Positions 55,266-63,640 of a DNA stretch of 63,640 bases are shown piece after piece. The notes below the pieces were generated by a model. That model was not told the DNA's origin. It saw nothing but the letters and a program-made list of their open reading frames with translations, and searched no databases. Numbering within the stretch: position 1 is the stretch's first letter; each line of letters begins with the position of its first letter. Made by a program: the position numbers and the translations under genes. Origin of the DNA: Dechloromonas denitrificans (lineage in GTDB: Bacteria; Pseudomonadota; Gammaproteobacteria; Burkholderiales; Rhodocyclaceae); the NCBI RefSeq assembly GCF_001551835.1, contig NZ_LODL01000035.1, forward strand, positions 649,051-712,690, given 5' to 3'.

Positions 55266-56590
55266 GCGGTACCGCAATCGGCCTGATCGGCTTCGCCTGC
55301 CTGCTCGGCATGCTGGCCGTCCGGATACACATCACGATGGCAATGTTCATCACCGGCTCGGCGATTTACCTGGTGATGAACCACGGCGAGACTTCCGGCC
55401 TGCTGTACACCCTGAACAACCTGGTCTATGCCCGGGTTTCCAATTACGACCTGGCGGTGATTCCGCTGTTCATCCTGATGGGCCAGTTCGCCACCCATGG
55501 CGGCCTGTCGAAGGCGCTGTTCAAGGCGGCCGGCACGTTGATCGGTCACTGGCGCGGCGGTCTGGCGATGGCCTCGACGGCTGCCTGTGCCGCCTTCGGC
55601 GCCATTTGCGGCTCCTCGCTGGCTACCGCCGCGACGATGGGCCAGGTCGCGCTGCCCGAACTGAAGGCCGCCGGTTATTCCGGCCGGCTGGCCACCGCCA
55701 CGCTGGCCGCCTCCGGCACGCTCGGCATCATGATCCCGCCGTCGGTGCCGCTCGTCATCTACGCCGTGCTGACCCAGGAATCGATTGGCAAGCTGTTCGT
55801 CGCTGCCGTCATTCCCGGCATCATCGCCGCCCTCGGTTACATCCTGGTCATCGCGATCATCGTCCGTCGCGATCCGGCGGCCGGTCCGGCCGGCAAGAAA
55901 GTGCCGTTCGCCGAAATGATCAAGGCCCAGATCAACATCATTCCGGTGCTTTGCGTCTTCCTCGTCGTTATCGTCGGCATCTACGGTGGTTGGGCCAATC
56001 CGACCGAGGCAGCATCGATCGGCGCGGCAGCCTGCGGCATCATCGCCGCGGTCTCCGGCGGCATGCGGACCAAGGACTTCCTGCAGAGCGTCTATGGCAC
56101 CGCCCACGCCACCGGCATGATCTTCATGGTGCTGATCGGGGCCGACCTGCTCAATTCCAGTCTGGCCCTGTCGCAAATGCCGACCGAGCTGGCGACCTGG
56201 GTGGCCGGTAGCGGTCTGCCGCCGCTGGTCGTGCTGTTCTCGATCCTGCTCATCTACATCCTGCTTGGCTGCGTGATGGATTCGCTGGCCATGATCCTAC
56301 TCACCATCCCCATCTTCTATCCGATGGTCATGGGTCTTGAATTCTTCGGCATGGGCCTGGAAGACAAGTCGGTGTGGTTCGGCATCCTGGCGCTGATGGT
56401 GGTCGAAATCGGCCTGGTCCATCCGCCGGTCGGCATGAACCTCTACGTCATCAACAAGATCGCCAAGGACGTCCCGATGACCGAGACCGCCTGGGGTGTG
56501 ATGCCCTTCCTGGCTTCGGACTTCATCCGCATCATCGCCCTGGTCTTCTTCCCGGTTGTGTCGCTTGGCCTGGTGCATTACCTCGGTTAA
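55262..56590 (+). CDS. dctM: TRAP transporter large permease DctM
   Basis: This 442-aa protein with about twelve helices has the family motifs GAICGSSLATAATMGQVALPEL (reading in two halves, near residue 115) and SGTLGIMIPPSVPLVIYA (near residue 155). It is the channel-forming subunit of the transporter. It is followed by hpaG1 after 15 bp, so uptake and degradation are co-expressed. Confidence 0.94.
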   Translation: MSGTAIGLIGFACLLGMLAVRIHITMAMFITGSAIYLVMNHGETSGLLYTLNNLVYARVSNYDLAVIPLFILMGQFATHGGLSKALFKAAGTLIGHWRGGLAMASTAACAAFGAICGSSLATAATMGQVALPELKAAGYSGRLATATLAASGTLGIMIPPSVPLVIYAVLTQESIGKLFVAAVIPGIIAALGYILVIAIIVRRDPAAGPAGKKVPFAEMIKAQINIIPVLCVFLVVIVGIYGGWANPTEAASIGAAACGIIAAVSGGMRTKDFLQSVYGTAHATGMIFMVLIGADLLNSSLALSQMPTELATWVAGSGLPPLVVLFSILLIYILLGCVMDSLAMILLTIPIFYPMVMGLEFFGMGLEDKSVWFGILALMVVEIGLVHPPVGMNLYVINKIAKDVPMTETAWGVMPFLASDFIRIIALVFFPVVSLGLVHYLG

Positions 56591-56605
56591 TTGGAGTTAG
56601 TAACA

Positions 56606-57250
56606 ATGATCAAACAGATAGTCAGCGGTACGGTTTACGGCGTCGTCCTCAACGACCGGGCCTCGCTCGGCAAGATCGGTGAGGCGCTCGAAGCGGCGCC
56701 TTACAAGGGCGCCCCGCAAGCCCCGGCGATGTATATCAAGCCGGCCAACACCCGCGTCGCCTGCGGTGCTGCGGTGAACCTGCCAAAAGGGGTAAAAACC
56801 GTCGAGGTTGGTGCCACCATCGGTCTGGTCATGGGTCGTGCCGCGGCCCGTCTGAACCGCGCCAATGCGCTGGACGCCGTGGCCGGCATCGTGCTGGCCG
56901 GCGATCTCAGCCTGCCGCACGACAGCTACTACCGTCCGGCGATCCGCGAGAAGTGTTTCGACGGTTCGCTGCCGCTTTGCTCGGTCAAGCCGCTGGTCGA
57001 TCTGGCCAATCTGCAACTGACCACCGAAATCGACGGCAAGGTCGTCGAACAGCGTTCGCTGGCCGATCTGATCCGTGATCCGGCCCAGTTGCTGGTCGAC
57101 GTGACGGAATTCATGACTCTGAGCCAGGGCGACGTGCTGCTCGTCGGCGTCAGCTATATGGCGCCGCAAGCCGGCGCTGGCAGCCAGGTGAAAATCAGTG
57201 CCGAAGGCGTCGGCAGTCTCCAATTCTCCATCGCAGGAGCACAAGCATGA
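56606..57250 (+). CDS. hpaG1: HpaG N-terminal-type subunit (OPET decarboxylase/HHDD isomerase family)
   Basis: This 214-aa fumarylacetoacetate hydrolase-family protein corresponds to the N-terminal half of the two-domain HpaG of E. coli. IKPANTRVACGAAV (near residue 47) is the typical start of the fold. It probably forms the decarboxylase/isomerase together with HpaG2. In E. coli the two halves are fused; here they are separate genes overlapping by ATGA. Start chosen at 56606 (MIKQI). Confidence 0.87.
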   Translation: MIKQIVSGTVYGVVLNDRASLGKIGEALEAAPYKGAPQAPAMYIKPANTRVACGAAVNLPKGVKTVEVGATIGLVMGRAAARLNRANALDAVAGIVLAGDLSLPHDSYYRPAIREKCFDGSLPLCSVKPLVDLANLQLTTEIDGKVVEQRSLADLIRDPAQLLVDVTEFMTLSQGDVLLVGVSYMAPQAGAGSQVKISAEGVGSLQFSIAGAQA

Positions 57251-58011
57251 AGCGCGGTCGCATTGCCTTCCAGGGCGCCATCCACCAAGTGACGCAGGCC
57301 GCCGATGGCCGCGTTCAACTGGCCGACGGCCGCTTGCTCAACGAAGCCGAGGTCGAGTGGCTGCCGCCGGTCGTGCCCGGCGCCGTCTTTGCGCTCGGCC
57401 TGAACTACGCCGACCACGCCAAGGAACTGGCTTTCAAGGCGCCGGAAGTACCGCTCGCCTTTTTGAAGGGGCCGAACACCATCGTCGGCCACCGCGCCCA
57501 GACCCGCCGTCCGGCCGACGCCACCTACATGCACTACGAGTGCGAGCTGGCCGTCGTCATCGGCAAGACCGGCAAGAACCTGTCGAAGGCCGAGGCGATG
57601 GACATCGTCGCCGGCTACACGGTGGCCAACGACTACGCCATCCGCGATTACCTCGAGAACTATTACCGGCCGAACCTGCGCGTCAAGAACCGTGACGGTT
57701 GCACCCCGCTCGGTCCCTGGCTGGTCGATGCCGCCGACGTGCCGAACCCGATGTCCCTGAAACTGACCACCCGGGTCAACGGCAAGACAACGCAGCAGGG
57801 CACGACGTCCGACATGATTTTCGATATCGCGACGCTGATCGAATACCTGTCGTCCTTCATGACGCTGAACCCGGGCGACATCATCCTGACCGGCACGCCG
57901 GAAGGCCTGGCCGACGTCAAGGCCGGCGACGTCATCGAGACCGAAGTTGAAGGCGTCTGCTGTCTGATCAACACCATCGTCGACGACCAGACCTATTTCG
58001 CCACCGTCTAA
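57247..58011 (+). CDS. hpaG2: HpaG C-terminal-type subunit (OPET decarboxylase/HHDD isomerase family)
   Basis: This 254-aa protein has the fumarylacetoacetate hydrolase metal-binding ligands in HYECELAVVIG (E-x-E, residues about 98-108) and the late DIILTGTPEGL. It decarboxylates 5-oxopent-3-ene-1,2,5-tricarboxylate and isomerises the product. It is coupled to hpaG1 and followed by hpaE after 17 bp. Confidence 0.92.
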   Translation: MKRGRIAFQGAIHQVTQAADGRVQLADGRLLNEAEVEWLPPVVPGAVFALGLNYADHAKELAFKAPEVPLAFLKGPNTIVGHRAQTRRPADATYMHYECELAVVIGKTGKNLSKAEAMDIVAGYTVANDYAIRDYLENYYRPNLRVKNRDGCTPLGPWLVDAADVPNPMSLKLTTRVNGKTTQQGTTSDMIFDIATLIEYLSSFMTLNPGDIILTGTPEGLADVKAGDVIETEVEGVCCLINTIVDDQTYFATV

Positions 58012-58028
58012 CAGAAAGCGAGAACAGC

Positions 58029-59483
58029 ATGATCAAGCACATCATCAACGGCCAGAAGGTCGAGAGCAAGGAAACCTTCCAGACCATCAACCCGGCCACC
58101 GGCGAAGTGATCGCCGAAGTCGCCAGCGCTGGCGAGGCCGAAGTCAATGCCGCCGTTGCCGCCGCCAAGGCTGCTTTCCCGGGCTGGGCGGCGACGCCGG
58201 TCAAGGAACGCGCCCGCCTGGTCCGGAAGCTGGGCGAACTGATCGCCGCCAATGTCGAGCCGATTGCCGACCTGGAAACCGCCGATTGCGGCCAGGTCAC
58301 CAATCAGACCAAGCGCGTGCTGATTCCGCGCGCCTCGGACAATTTCAACTACTTCGCCGAGCTGATCCAGCACATGCACGGCGAAACCTACGATTCCGAC
58401 ACCGGTCACCTGAACTACACGCTGTGGCAGCCGGTCGGCGTCTGCGCGCTGATCTCGCCGTGGAACGTGCCGTTCATGACCGCCACCTGGAAGACCGCGC
58501 CTTGCCTGGCCTTCGGCAACACCGCGGTGATGAAGATGTCGGAACTGTCGCCGCTGACCGCCAACCGCCTCGGCGAACTGGCCCTCGAAGCCGGCATTCC
58601 GCCAGGCGTCTTCAACGTCGTCCAGGGCTTCGGCAACACGGCCGGCGAGCCGCTGGTCGCCCACCCGGATGTCCGCTCGATTTCCTTCACCGGCTCGACG
58701 GCGACCGGCAACCGCATCGTCAAGGCGGCCGGCCTGAAGAAGTTCTCGATGGAACTGGGCGGCAAGTCGCCGTTCATCATCTTCGACGACGCCGACTACG
58801 AGCGCGCCCTCGACGCCGCCATCTTCATGATCTTCTCGAACAACGGCGAACGGTGCACCGCCGGCTCGCGGATCATCGTCCAGGAAGGCATCTACGACAA
58901 GTTCGTCGCCGACTTCGCGGCCCGCGCCTCGCGCCTGGTGGTCGGTGATCCGATGGACCCGAACACCGTGATCGGCCCGATGATTTCCAAGGGCCACATG
59001 GACAAGGTCAATTACTACATCGAGCTCGGCAAGCAGGAAGGTGCCAAGGTTGTCGCCGGTGGCGGTACGCCGGTGGTCGCCGACAAGTTCAAGAACGGTT
59101 TCTGGGTCCAGCCGACCGTTTTCGCCGATGTCGACAACAGCATGCGGATCGCCCAGGAAGAAATCTTCGGGCCGGTGCCCTGCATCATCCGCTTCAAGAC
59201 CGAAGAGGACGCCGTGCGCATCGCCAACGACACCATCTACGGCCTGTCGTCGTATCTCTGGACCAACAACACCGGCCGCGCCATCCGCCTGGCCAAGGCC
59301 ATCGAATCGGGCATGACCTTCGTCAACAGCCAGAACGTCCGCGACCTGCGCCAGCCGTTCGGCGGCTCGAAGGCTTCCGGCACCGGTCGCGAAGGCAATC
59401 ACTACAGCTTCGAAGTGTTCTGCGAAGCCAAGAACATCGCCGTGTCCTACGGCAGCCACCACATTCCGCGCTGGGGCGTCTAA
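58029..59483 (+). CDS. hpaE: 5-Carboxymethyl-2-hydroxymuconic semialdehyde dehydrogenase
   Basis: This 484-aa NAD-dependent aldehyde dehydrogenase has ELGGKSPFIIF (catalytic Glu, about residue 242) and NNGERCTAGSR (nucleophile Cys, about residue 278). Length and position match HpaE, which oxidises the ring-cleavage semialdehyde. A palindromic repeat separates it from hpaD1. Confidence 0.95.
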   Translation: MIKHIINGQKVESKETFQTINPATGEVIAEVASAGEAEVNAAVAAAKAAFPGWAATPVKERARLVRKLGELIAANVEPIADLETADCGQVTNQTKRVLIPRASDNFNYFAELIQHMHGETYDSDTGHLNYTLWQPVGVCALISPWNVPFMTATWKTAPCLAFGNTAVMKMSELSPLTANRLGELALEAGIPPGVFNVVQGFGNTAGEPLVAHPDVRSISFTGSTATGNRIVKAAGLKKFSMELGGKSPFIIFDDADYERALDAAIFMIFSNNGERCTAGSRIIVQEGIYDKFVADFAARASRLVVGDPMDPNTVIGPMISKGHMDKVNYYIELGKQEGAKVVAGGGTPVVADKFKNGFWVQPTVFADVDNSMRIAQEEIFGPVPCIIRFKTEEDAVRIANDTIYGLSSYLWTNNTGRAIRLAKAIESGMTFVNSQNVRDLRQPFGGSKASGTGREGNHYSFEVFCEAKNIAVSYGSHHIPRWGV

Positions 59484-59498
59484 ACAAGCAGAGCCGCC

Positions 59499-59564
59499 GT
59501 CATTCCCGCGCAGGCGGGAATCCAGAGATCTACCTCCTGGATTCCCGATCAAGTCGGGAATGGC
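59499..59564. repeat. Intergenic palindromic repeat (copy 5)
   Basis: GTCATTCCCGCGCAGGCGGGAAT is followed by a second hairpin ATTCCCGATCAAGTCGGGAAT. It lies between hpaE and hpaD1. Confidence 0.8.
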
Positions 59565-59585
59565 GGCAAAAAAGGAGACAGCAAA

Positions 59586-60431
59586 ATGGGCAAACTAGTA
59601 CTCGCCGCCAAGATCACCCACGTCCCGTCGATGTACCTGTCCGAAATGGACGGGCCGCACAAGGGCTGCCGCCAGGCCGCCATCGACGGTCACAAGGAAA
59701 TCGCCCGCCGCATGCGTGAGCTGAAGGTCGACACCATCGTCGTCTTCGATACGCACTGGCTGGTCAATTCCGGTTACCACATCAACTGTGCGCCGGCCTG
59801 GGAGGGCATCTATACCTCCAACGAACTGCCGCACTTCATCAAGAACATGCCGTTCTCGTATGAGGGCAACCCGGCGCTCGGCCATGCCATCGCCGAAACG
59901 GCGACCGCTTCCGGCGTCCACACCCGTGCCCACGATGCAACCAGCCTGGCGCTGGAGTACGGCACGCTGGTCCCGATGCGCTACATGAACGAAGACAAGA
60001 AGTTCAAGGTTGTCTCGGTTTCCGCGCTGTGCACGGTGCATAACCTGCTGGACTCGGTCGAACTCGGCCGGGCGGTACGTCGCGCCATCGAGCAGAGCGA
60101 AGGCAATGTCGCCGTGCTGGCTTCCGGCTCGTTGTCGCACCGCTTTGCCCAGAACGGCGTTTCGGAGCAGTTCCTGCACAAGGTCTGGGACCCGTTCCTC
60201 GAAACCGTCGATCACCACGTTGTCGACCTGTGGCAGAAGGGCGACTGGCAGACCTTCTGCGGCATGCTGCCCGAGTACGCGGTCAAGTGCCACGGCGAAG
60301 GGATGATGCACGACACCGCGATGCTGTTGGGCGTGCTCGGCTGGGACCAGTACGAAGGCAAGGCCGAAGTCGTCACGCCTTACTTCGGTTCGTCCGGCAC
60401 CGGCCAGATCAACGTCGTTTTCCCCATTTAA
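59586..60431 (+). CDS. hpaD1: 3,4-Dihydroxyphenylacetate 2,3-dioxygenase (copy 1)
   Basis: This 281-aa class III (LigB-type) extradiol dioxygenase closely follows E. coli HpaD from its first residues (MGKLVLAAKITHVPSMYLSE). Iron ligand candidates are the His of ITHVPS, the His of FDTHWLV and a downstream Glu. It cleaves homoprotocatechuate to 5-carboxymethyl-2-hydroxymuconic semialdehyde. Confidence 0.95.
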   Translation: MGKLVLAAKITHVPSMYLSEMDGPHKGCRQAAIDGHKEIARRMRELKVDTIVVFDTHWLVNSGYHINCAPAWEGIYTSNELPHFIKNMPFSYEGNPALGHAIAETATASGVHTRAHDATSLALEYGTLVPMRYMNEDKKFKVVSVSALCTVHNLLDSVELGRAVRRAIEQSEGNVAVLASGSLSHRFAQNGVSEQFLHKVWDPFLETVDHHVVDLWQKGDWQTFCGMLPEYAVKCHGEGMMHDTAMLLGVLGWDQYEGKAEVVTPYFGSSGTGQINVVFPI

Positions 60432-60497
60432 ATAAGAGCGCAAAGCCAGTGTTTACCCCCGGAGAAACCTTTTTTCTTGAATTAGGGAGACAGATTC

Positions 60498-61394
60498 ATG
60501 GGTGAAATCCTCATGGCCATCAAGGCCACGCACGTTCCTTCAATGCTCATTTCCGAGCAACCGGGGCCGGCGCACGGCTGCCGTCAGGCGGCGATCGATG
60601 CCGAGCGCGAAATCGGCCGCCGTGCCGTCGAACTCGGCGTCGATACCTTCGTCGTGTTCGACACGCACTGGCTGGTTAACGCGGGTTATCACATCAACAA
60701 CAATGCGGTGCACAAGGGCAACTACACCAGCCACGAGTTCCCGCATTTCATCCAGGATCTGCCTTACGAATTTCCGGGCAACCCGGAACTGGGCGCGATG
60801 ATCGCCGAGGAGGCCACTGCGATGGGCGTCAAGACGCGCGCCCACCAGGTTGCCTCGCTCGATCTCGAATACGGCACCATCCTGCCGATGCGCTACATGA
60901 ATCCGGAAGGCAAGATCAAGGTCGTCTCGATCGCCGGCTGGAGCACCTTCGGCTCGCTGGAAGAGTCGCGCATTCTCGGCGAGGCACTGGCCAAGGCCGT
61001 CGCCCGCAGCAACAGCAAGGTCGCCATCGTCGCCTCCGGCTCGATGTCGCACCAGATCTGGGAAAACCGCCTGGTCGAAGAAGGCTTCAATTCGATCAGC
61101 CGCGAATTCAACAAGCAGGTCGACCTGCGCGCCCTGCAATTGTGGGAAGAAGGCCAGTGGGCCACCTTCCTGCGCATGCTGCCCGAGTACGCCCAGTACT
61201 GCACCGGCGAAGGCAAGATGCACGACACCGCAATGCTCTTCGGCGCCATCGGCTGGGACAAGTACGAAGGCCAGGCCGAGATCGTCTGCCCCTATTTCGA
61301 AAGCTCGGGTACCGGCCAGACCGTCGTCAGCTTCCCCGTCGCCGGCATTCCGCTGGTTGCGACCGGGATCGGCGCCGGCATGCCGGTTTCCTGA
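60498..61394 (+). CDS. hpaD2: 3,4-Dihydroxyphenylacetate 2,3-dioxygenase paralogue (copy 2)
   Basis: This 298-aa protein is a second LigB-type dioxygenase with KATHVPSMLISE, FDTHWLV and LEYGTILPMRYMN in the same positions as copy 1. It has a C-terminal extension of about 12 residues and differs in the central substrate region. Both copies look intact. It could act on a related catechol (for example catechol or a dopamine-derived acid) or provide gene dosage. An ATG at 60531 is an alternative start. Confidence 0.9.
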   Translation: MGEILMAIKATHVPSMLISEQPGPAHGCRQAAIDAEREIGRRAVELGVDTFVVFDTHWLVNAGYHINNNAVHKGNYTSHEFPHFIQDLPYEFPGNPELGAMIAEEATAMGVKTRAHQVASLDLEYGTILPMRYMNPEGKIKVVSIAGWSTFGSLEESRILGEALAKAVARSNSKVAIVASGSMSHQIWENRLVEEGFNSISREFNKQVDLRALQLWEEGQWATFLRMLPEYAQYCTGEGKMHDTAMLFGAIGWDKYEGQAEIVCPYFESSGTGQTVVSFPVAGIPLVATGIGAGMPVS

Positions 61395-61425
61395 CTGAAC
61401 TGACTATTTTCTGAAGGAGCAAGGA

Positions 61426-61818
61426 ATGCCCCATCTCATCTACGAATACACCGACAACCTTGACCCGGCCGAGGCCGACATCAAGGGGCTGCTGAAAAAA
61501 TCCAACCAGGTGTTGATCGACCAGGGTGGGGTGTTCCCAATCGGCGGCATCCGTTCCCGCGCCATCCGCCTCAACGACTACTGCGTCGCGGATGGCACGG
61601 TCGATGACGCCTTCGTGCATGCGACGCTGAAGATCGGCGGTGGACGTTCGGAAGAGGCCAAAAAGAAGGCTGGCGACGAGCTGTTCAAGATGATCAGCGA
61701 GCATTTCGCCGCCATTTACCAGAAACGGACGCTGGCCCTGTCGATGGAAATCGTCGAGTTCAGCGAAGCCGGCACCTGGAAGCAAAACAATATTCACGCC
61801 CGCTACAAGAAGGCCTAA
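61426..61818 (+). CDS. hpaF: 5-Carboxymethyl-2-hydroxymuconate isomerase
   Basis: This 130-aa protein has the tautomerase-like N terminus MPHLIYEYTDNL, with the catalytic Pro1 exposed after Met removal, and the late TLALSMEIVEF. It matches HpaF/CHMI in length. It isomerises the muconate before decarboxylation. Confidence 0.94.
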   Translation: MPHLIYEYTDNLDPAEADIKGLLKKSNQVLIDQGGVFPIGGIRSRAIRLNDYCVADGTVDDAFVHATLKIGGGRSEEAKKKAGDELFKMISEHFAAIYQKRTLALSMEIVEFSEAGTWKQNNIHARYKKA

Positions 61819-61832
61819 CCCCACCAAGAGGA

Positions 61833-62642
61833 ATGAACATGCTTAGCCAAGACATTATCGAAGCGACTGCCCGTCGCTTCCACGAAGCCGAGAAGACCCG
61901 CCAGCAGATCCGCCAGATCTCGCTGGATTACCCGGAAATCACCATTCCCGACGCCTATGCGATCCAGAAGGCCTGGGTCGACATGAAGCTCGCCGAGGGC
62001 CGCAAGATCGTCGGCCACAAAATCGGCCTGACCTCGCGCGCCATGCAGATGTCGTCGCAGATCAACGAGCCGGACTACGGCACGCTGCTCGACGACATGG
62101 TCTTCGCCGACGGCGGCGAGATCCCGGTCGACCGCTTCATCGTGCCGATGATCGAAGTCGAACTGGCCTTCATCCTCAAGGACCGCCTCGAAGGCGAGAA
62201 CGTCAGCATGCTCGACGTGCTGTCGGCCACCGACTACGTGATCCCGGCGCTGGAACTGATCGATGCCCGCTCGCAGCGCATCGACCCGGAAAGCAAGCGG
62301 CCGCGCAAGGTGTTCGACACCATTTCCGACAATGCCGCCAACGCCGGCATCATCATGGGCGGCCGCCCGGTCAAGCCGCTCGACATCGACCTGCGCTGGG
62401 TCTCGGCGCTGCTCTACCGCAACGGCGTGATCGAGGAAACCGGCGTCGCGGCAGGCGTCCTGAACCACCCGGCGAACGGTATCTCCTGGCTGGCCAAGCG
62501 CTTCGCGCCGCACGGCGTGGCGCTCGAACCGGGCCAGATCATCCTTGCCGGCTCCTTCACGCGGCCGGTGCCGGCCAGCCGGGGCGACACCTTCCATGTC
62601 GATTACGGCCCGCTCGGCAACATCACCTGCCGTTTTGTCTGA
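61833..62642 (+). CDS. hpaH: 2-Oxo-hept-4-ene-1,7-dioate hydratase
   Basis: This 269-aa protein of the hydratase/decarboxylase family has [13 protein letters not shown] (about residue 60) and [12 protein letters not shown] (metal-binding acidic residues, about 110). It adds water to give 4-hydroxy-2-oxoheptanedioate. It follows hpaF by 14 bp. Confidence 0.95.
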   Translation: MNMLSQDIIEATARRFHEAEKTRQQIRQISLDYPEITIPDAYAIQKAWVDMKLAEGRKIVGHKIGLTSRAMQMSSQINEPDYGTLLDDMVFADGGEIPVDRFIVPMIEVELAFILKDRLEGENVSMLDVLSATDYVIPALELIDARSQRIDPESKRPRKVFDTISDNAANAGIIMGGRPVKPLDIDLRWVSALLYRNGVIEETGVAAGVLNHPANGISWLAKRFAPHGVALEPGQIILAGSFTRPVPASRGDTFHVDYGPLGNITCRFV

Positions 62643-62655
62643 GATGAACAATTCA

Positions 62656-62721
62656 GTCATTCCCGCGCAGGCGGGAATCCAGAATTTTGCACTTCTGGAC
62701 TCCCGCCTACGCGGGAGTGAC
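62656..62721. repeat. Intergenic palindromic repeat (copy 6)
   Basis: GTCATTCCCGCGCAGGCGGGAATCC and a second inverted module, CTCCCGCCTACGCGGGAGTGAC, lie between hpaH and hpaI. Confidence 0.8.
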
Positions 62722-62758
62722 AAACTAGTTGGTTTTTGCTGAAAAACAGGAGTCGACC

Positions 62759-63556
62759 GTGGACATGCCCCTCAATACCTTCAAGCGCGCGCTGGCTGCC
62801 GGTGAAACGCAGATCGGCCTCTTTCTCGGCCTGGCCAACGCCTACACCGCCGAGATCGTCGCCGGCACCGGTTTCGACTGGCTGCTGATCGACGGCGAGC
62901 ACGGTCCGAACGACCTGCGTTCGATCATCGAACAACTGCAGGCCCTGGCGCCGTACCCGGTCAAGCCGGTGGTGCGCACCGTCGATCACGACGTCGCCCG
63001 CATCAAGCAACTGCTCGACGGCGGCGCCCAGACGCTGATGGTGCCGATGGTCGAAACCGCGGCCGATGCCGAAAAGCTGGTCCGCGCCATGCGCTACCCG
63101 CCGCACGGCATCCGCGGCGTCGGCACGGCGATGGCCCGCGCCGCCCGCTGGAACGGTGTCGAAGGCTATTTCGCCAAGGCCGACCAGGAAATGTGCTTGA
63201 TCGTGCAGATCGAATCGACCGCCGGCCTGGCCGGGCTGGACGACATCCTCAAGGTCGAGGGCGTCGACGCCGTCTTCATCGGTCCGTCCGACCTGGCCGC
63301 CTCGATGGGCCATCTCGGCAATCCGGGTCACGCCGAGGTCAAGGCTGCGGTCAACGCTGCCATCGGCAAGATTTCCGCTGCCGGCAAGGCGGCCGGGGTC
63401 TTTTCGGCCGATCCGGCTGCGGCCGAGGCTTATCGCGAGATCGGCGCCAGCTTCCTGCTGGTCGGGGTTGATGCGCTGCTGTTGAGAAATTCGGCGGTTG
63501 CTCTGGCCGACAAGTTCAAGAAGGCAGAGTCGGGCAAGACCGGCGCTGCTTACTGA
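62759..63556 (+). CDS. hpaI: 4-Hydroxy-2-oxoheptanedioate aldolase
   Basis: This 265-aa class II aldolase has GFDWLLIDGEHGPND (about residue 35-50) and the metal-site VQIESTAGLAGLDDI (about residue 145). I chose the GTG at 62759 because AGGAG lies 6 nt upstream; the ATG at 62765 is the alternative. It splits 4-hydroxy-2-oxoheptanedioate to pyruvate and succinate semialdehyde, completing the meta pathway. No succinate semialdehyde dehydrogenase gene is in the window. Confidence 0.95.
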   Translation: MDMPLNTFKRALAAGETQIGLFLGLANAYTAEIVAGTGFDWLLIDGEHGPNDLRSIIEQLQALAPYPVKPVVRTVDHDVARIKQLLDGGAQTLMVPMVETAADAEKLVRAMRYPPHGIRGVGTAMARAARWNGVEGYFAKADQEMCLIVQIESTAGLAGLDDILKVEGVDAVFIGPSDLAASMGHLGNPGHAEVKAAVNAAIGKISAAGKAAGVFSADPAAAEAYREIGASFLLVGVDALLLRNSAVALADKFKKAESGKTGAAY

Positions 63557-63606
63557 TGGGTTTTTTGCCTTTTCTGCCGGTGGGTTCCGCGCTTGCGGCG
63601 CGGGCG

Positions 63607-63637
63607 TACTTTCTTTTGCTTCGCCAAAAGAAAGTAG
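63607..63637 (+). terminator. Hairpin repeat after hpaI
   Basis: TACTTTCTTTTG and CAAAAGAAAGTA form long arms around CTTCGC. This is a sequence type common as a terminator-like intergenic repeat in beta-proteobacteria. It probably ends the dctP2-hpaI operon. Confidence 0.7.
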
Positions 63638-63640
63638 CCA

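Overview
The window is GC-rich chromosomal DNA of a beta-proteobacterium, most likely a Rhodocyclales member (Dechloromonas/Azonexus/Azoarcus-like). That placement is an inference from protein families, gene order and the recurrent 'gtcattcccgcg...' intergenic palindromes, not from a marker gene. There are no rRNA, tRNA or CRISPR features. Almost everything is devoted to aerobic breakdown of aromatic amines and (hydroxy)phenylacetates, interrupted by one foreign-looking island.

Region 1 (1-18.3 kb): phenylacetyl-CoA type catabolism. A leftward block (paaN, paaG, paaH, paaI, paaK, a 3-oxoadipyl-CoA thiolase, an ABC solute-binding protein) diverges from a rightward block across a 378-bp AT-rich control region. 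The rightward block has a ferritin-like diiron protein, its flavin/2Fe-2S reductase, a Liv-type ABC transporter (livHMG plus a LivF fused to a hemerythrin domain) and a hybrid sensor kinase. The usual PaaABCDE epoxidase and PaaZ are not in the window; the diiron protein plus reductase occupy the place where an oxygenase is expected.

Region 2 (18.3-23.0 kb): a lower-GC island. It carries a leftward operon (29-aa peptide, WG-repeat lipoprotein, viperin-family radical SAM enzyme, HicA-like protein) and a divergent 925-aa ankyrin protein. A 20-bp perfect inverted repeat lies between the two. The island is bracketed by two copies of the cysN 3' end (29-bp direct repeat, 28/29 identical), as if an element had inserted at the end of cysN. 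This is the best candidate for an undescribed (defence-like) system.

Region 3 (23.0-28 kb): housekeeping cysDN, sodC, fumC and a DUF2789 gene.

Region 4 (27.8-63.6 kb): a tyramine/phenethylamine/4-hydroxyphenylacetate superoperon set. It has the regulators hpaR and hpaA, a lone TRAP binding protein, a complete DmpKLMNOP-type multicomponent phenol hydroxylase, an AraC/FeaR-like regulator and an aromatic amine dehydrogenase operon (aauBEDA with two cytochromes c). These are followed by a DUF1329/DUF1302/RND/YCF48 envelope block, an aldehyde dehydrogenase, a full TRAP transporter and the whole homoprotocatechuate meta pathway (hpaG1 G2 E D1 D2 F H I). The inferred route is: amine to arylacetaldehyde (Aau), to arylacetate (aldehyde dehydrogenase). 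Phenylacetate would go to the paa genes. 4-Hydroxyphenylacetate would be ring-hydroxylated and then cleaved by Hpa enzymes to pyruvate and succinate semialdehyde. The standard hydroxylase HpaBC is absent.

An 18-bp operator-like palindrome (type TCACTAACATCGTAGTGA) is shared by the promoters of hpaR/dctP1, dmpK, the FeaR-like gene and dctP2. It ties the phenol-hydroxylase-type operon to the HpaR regulon and suggests it replaces HpaBC.
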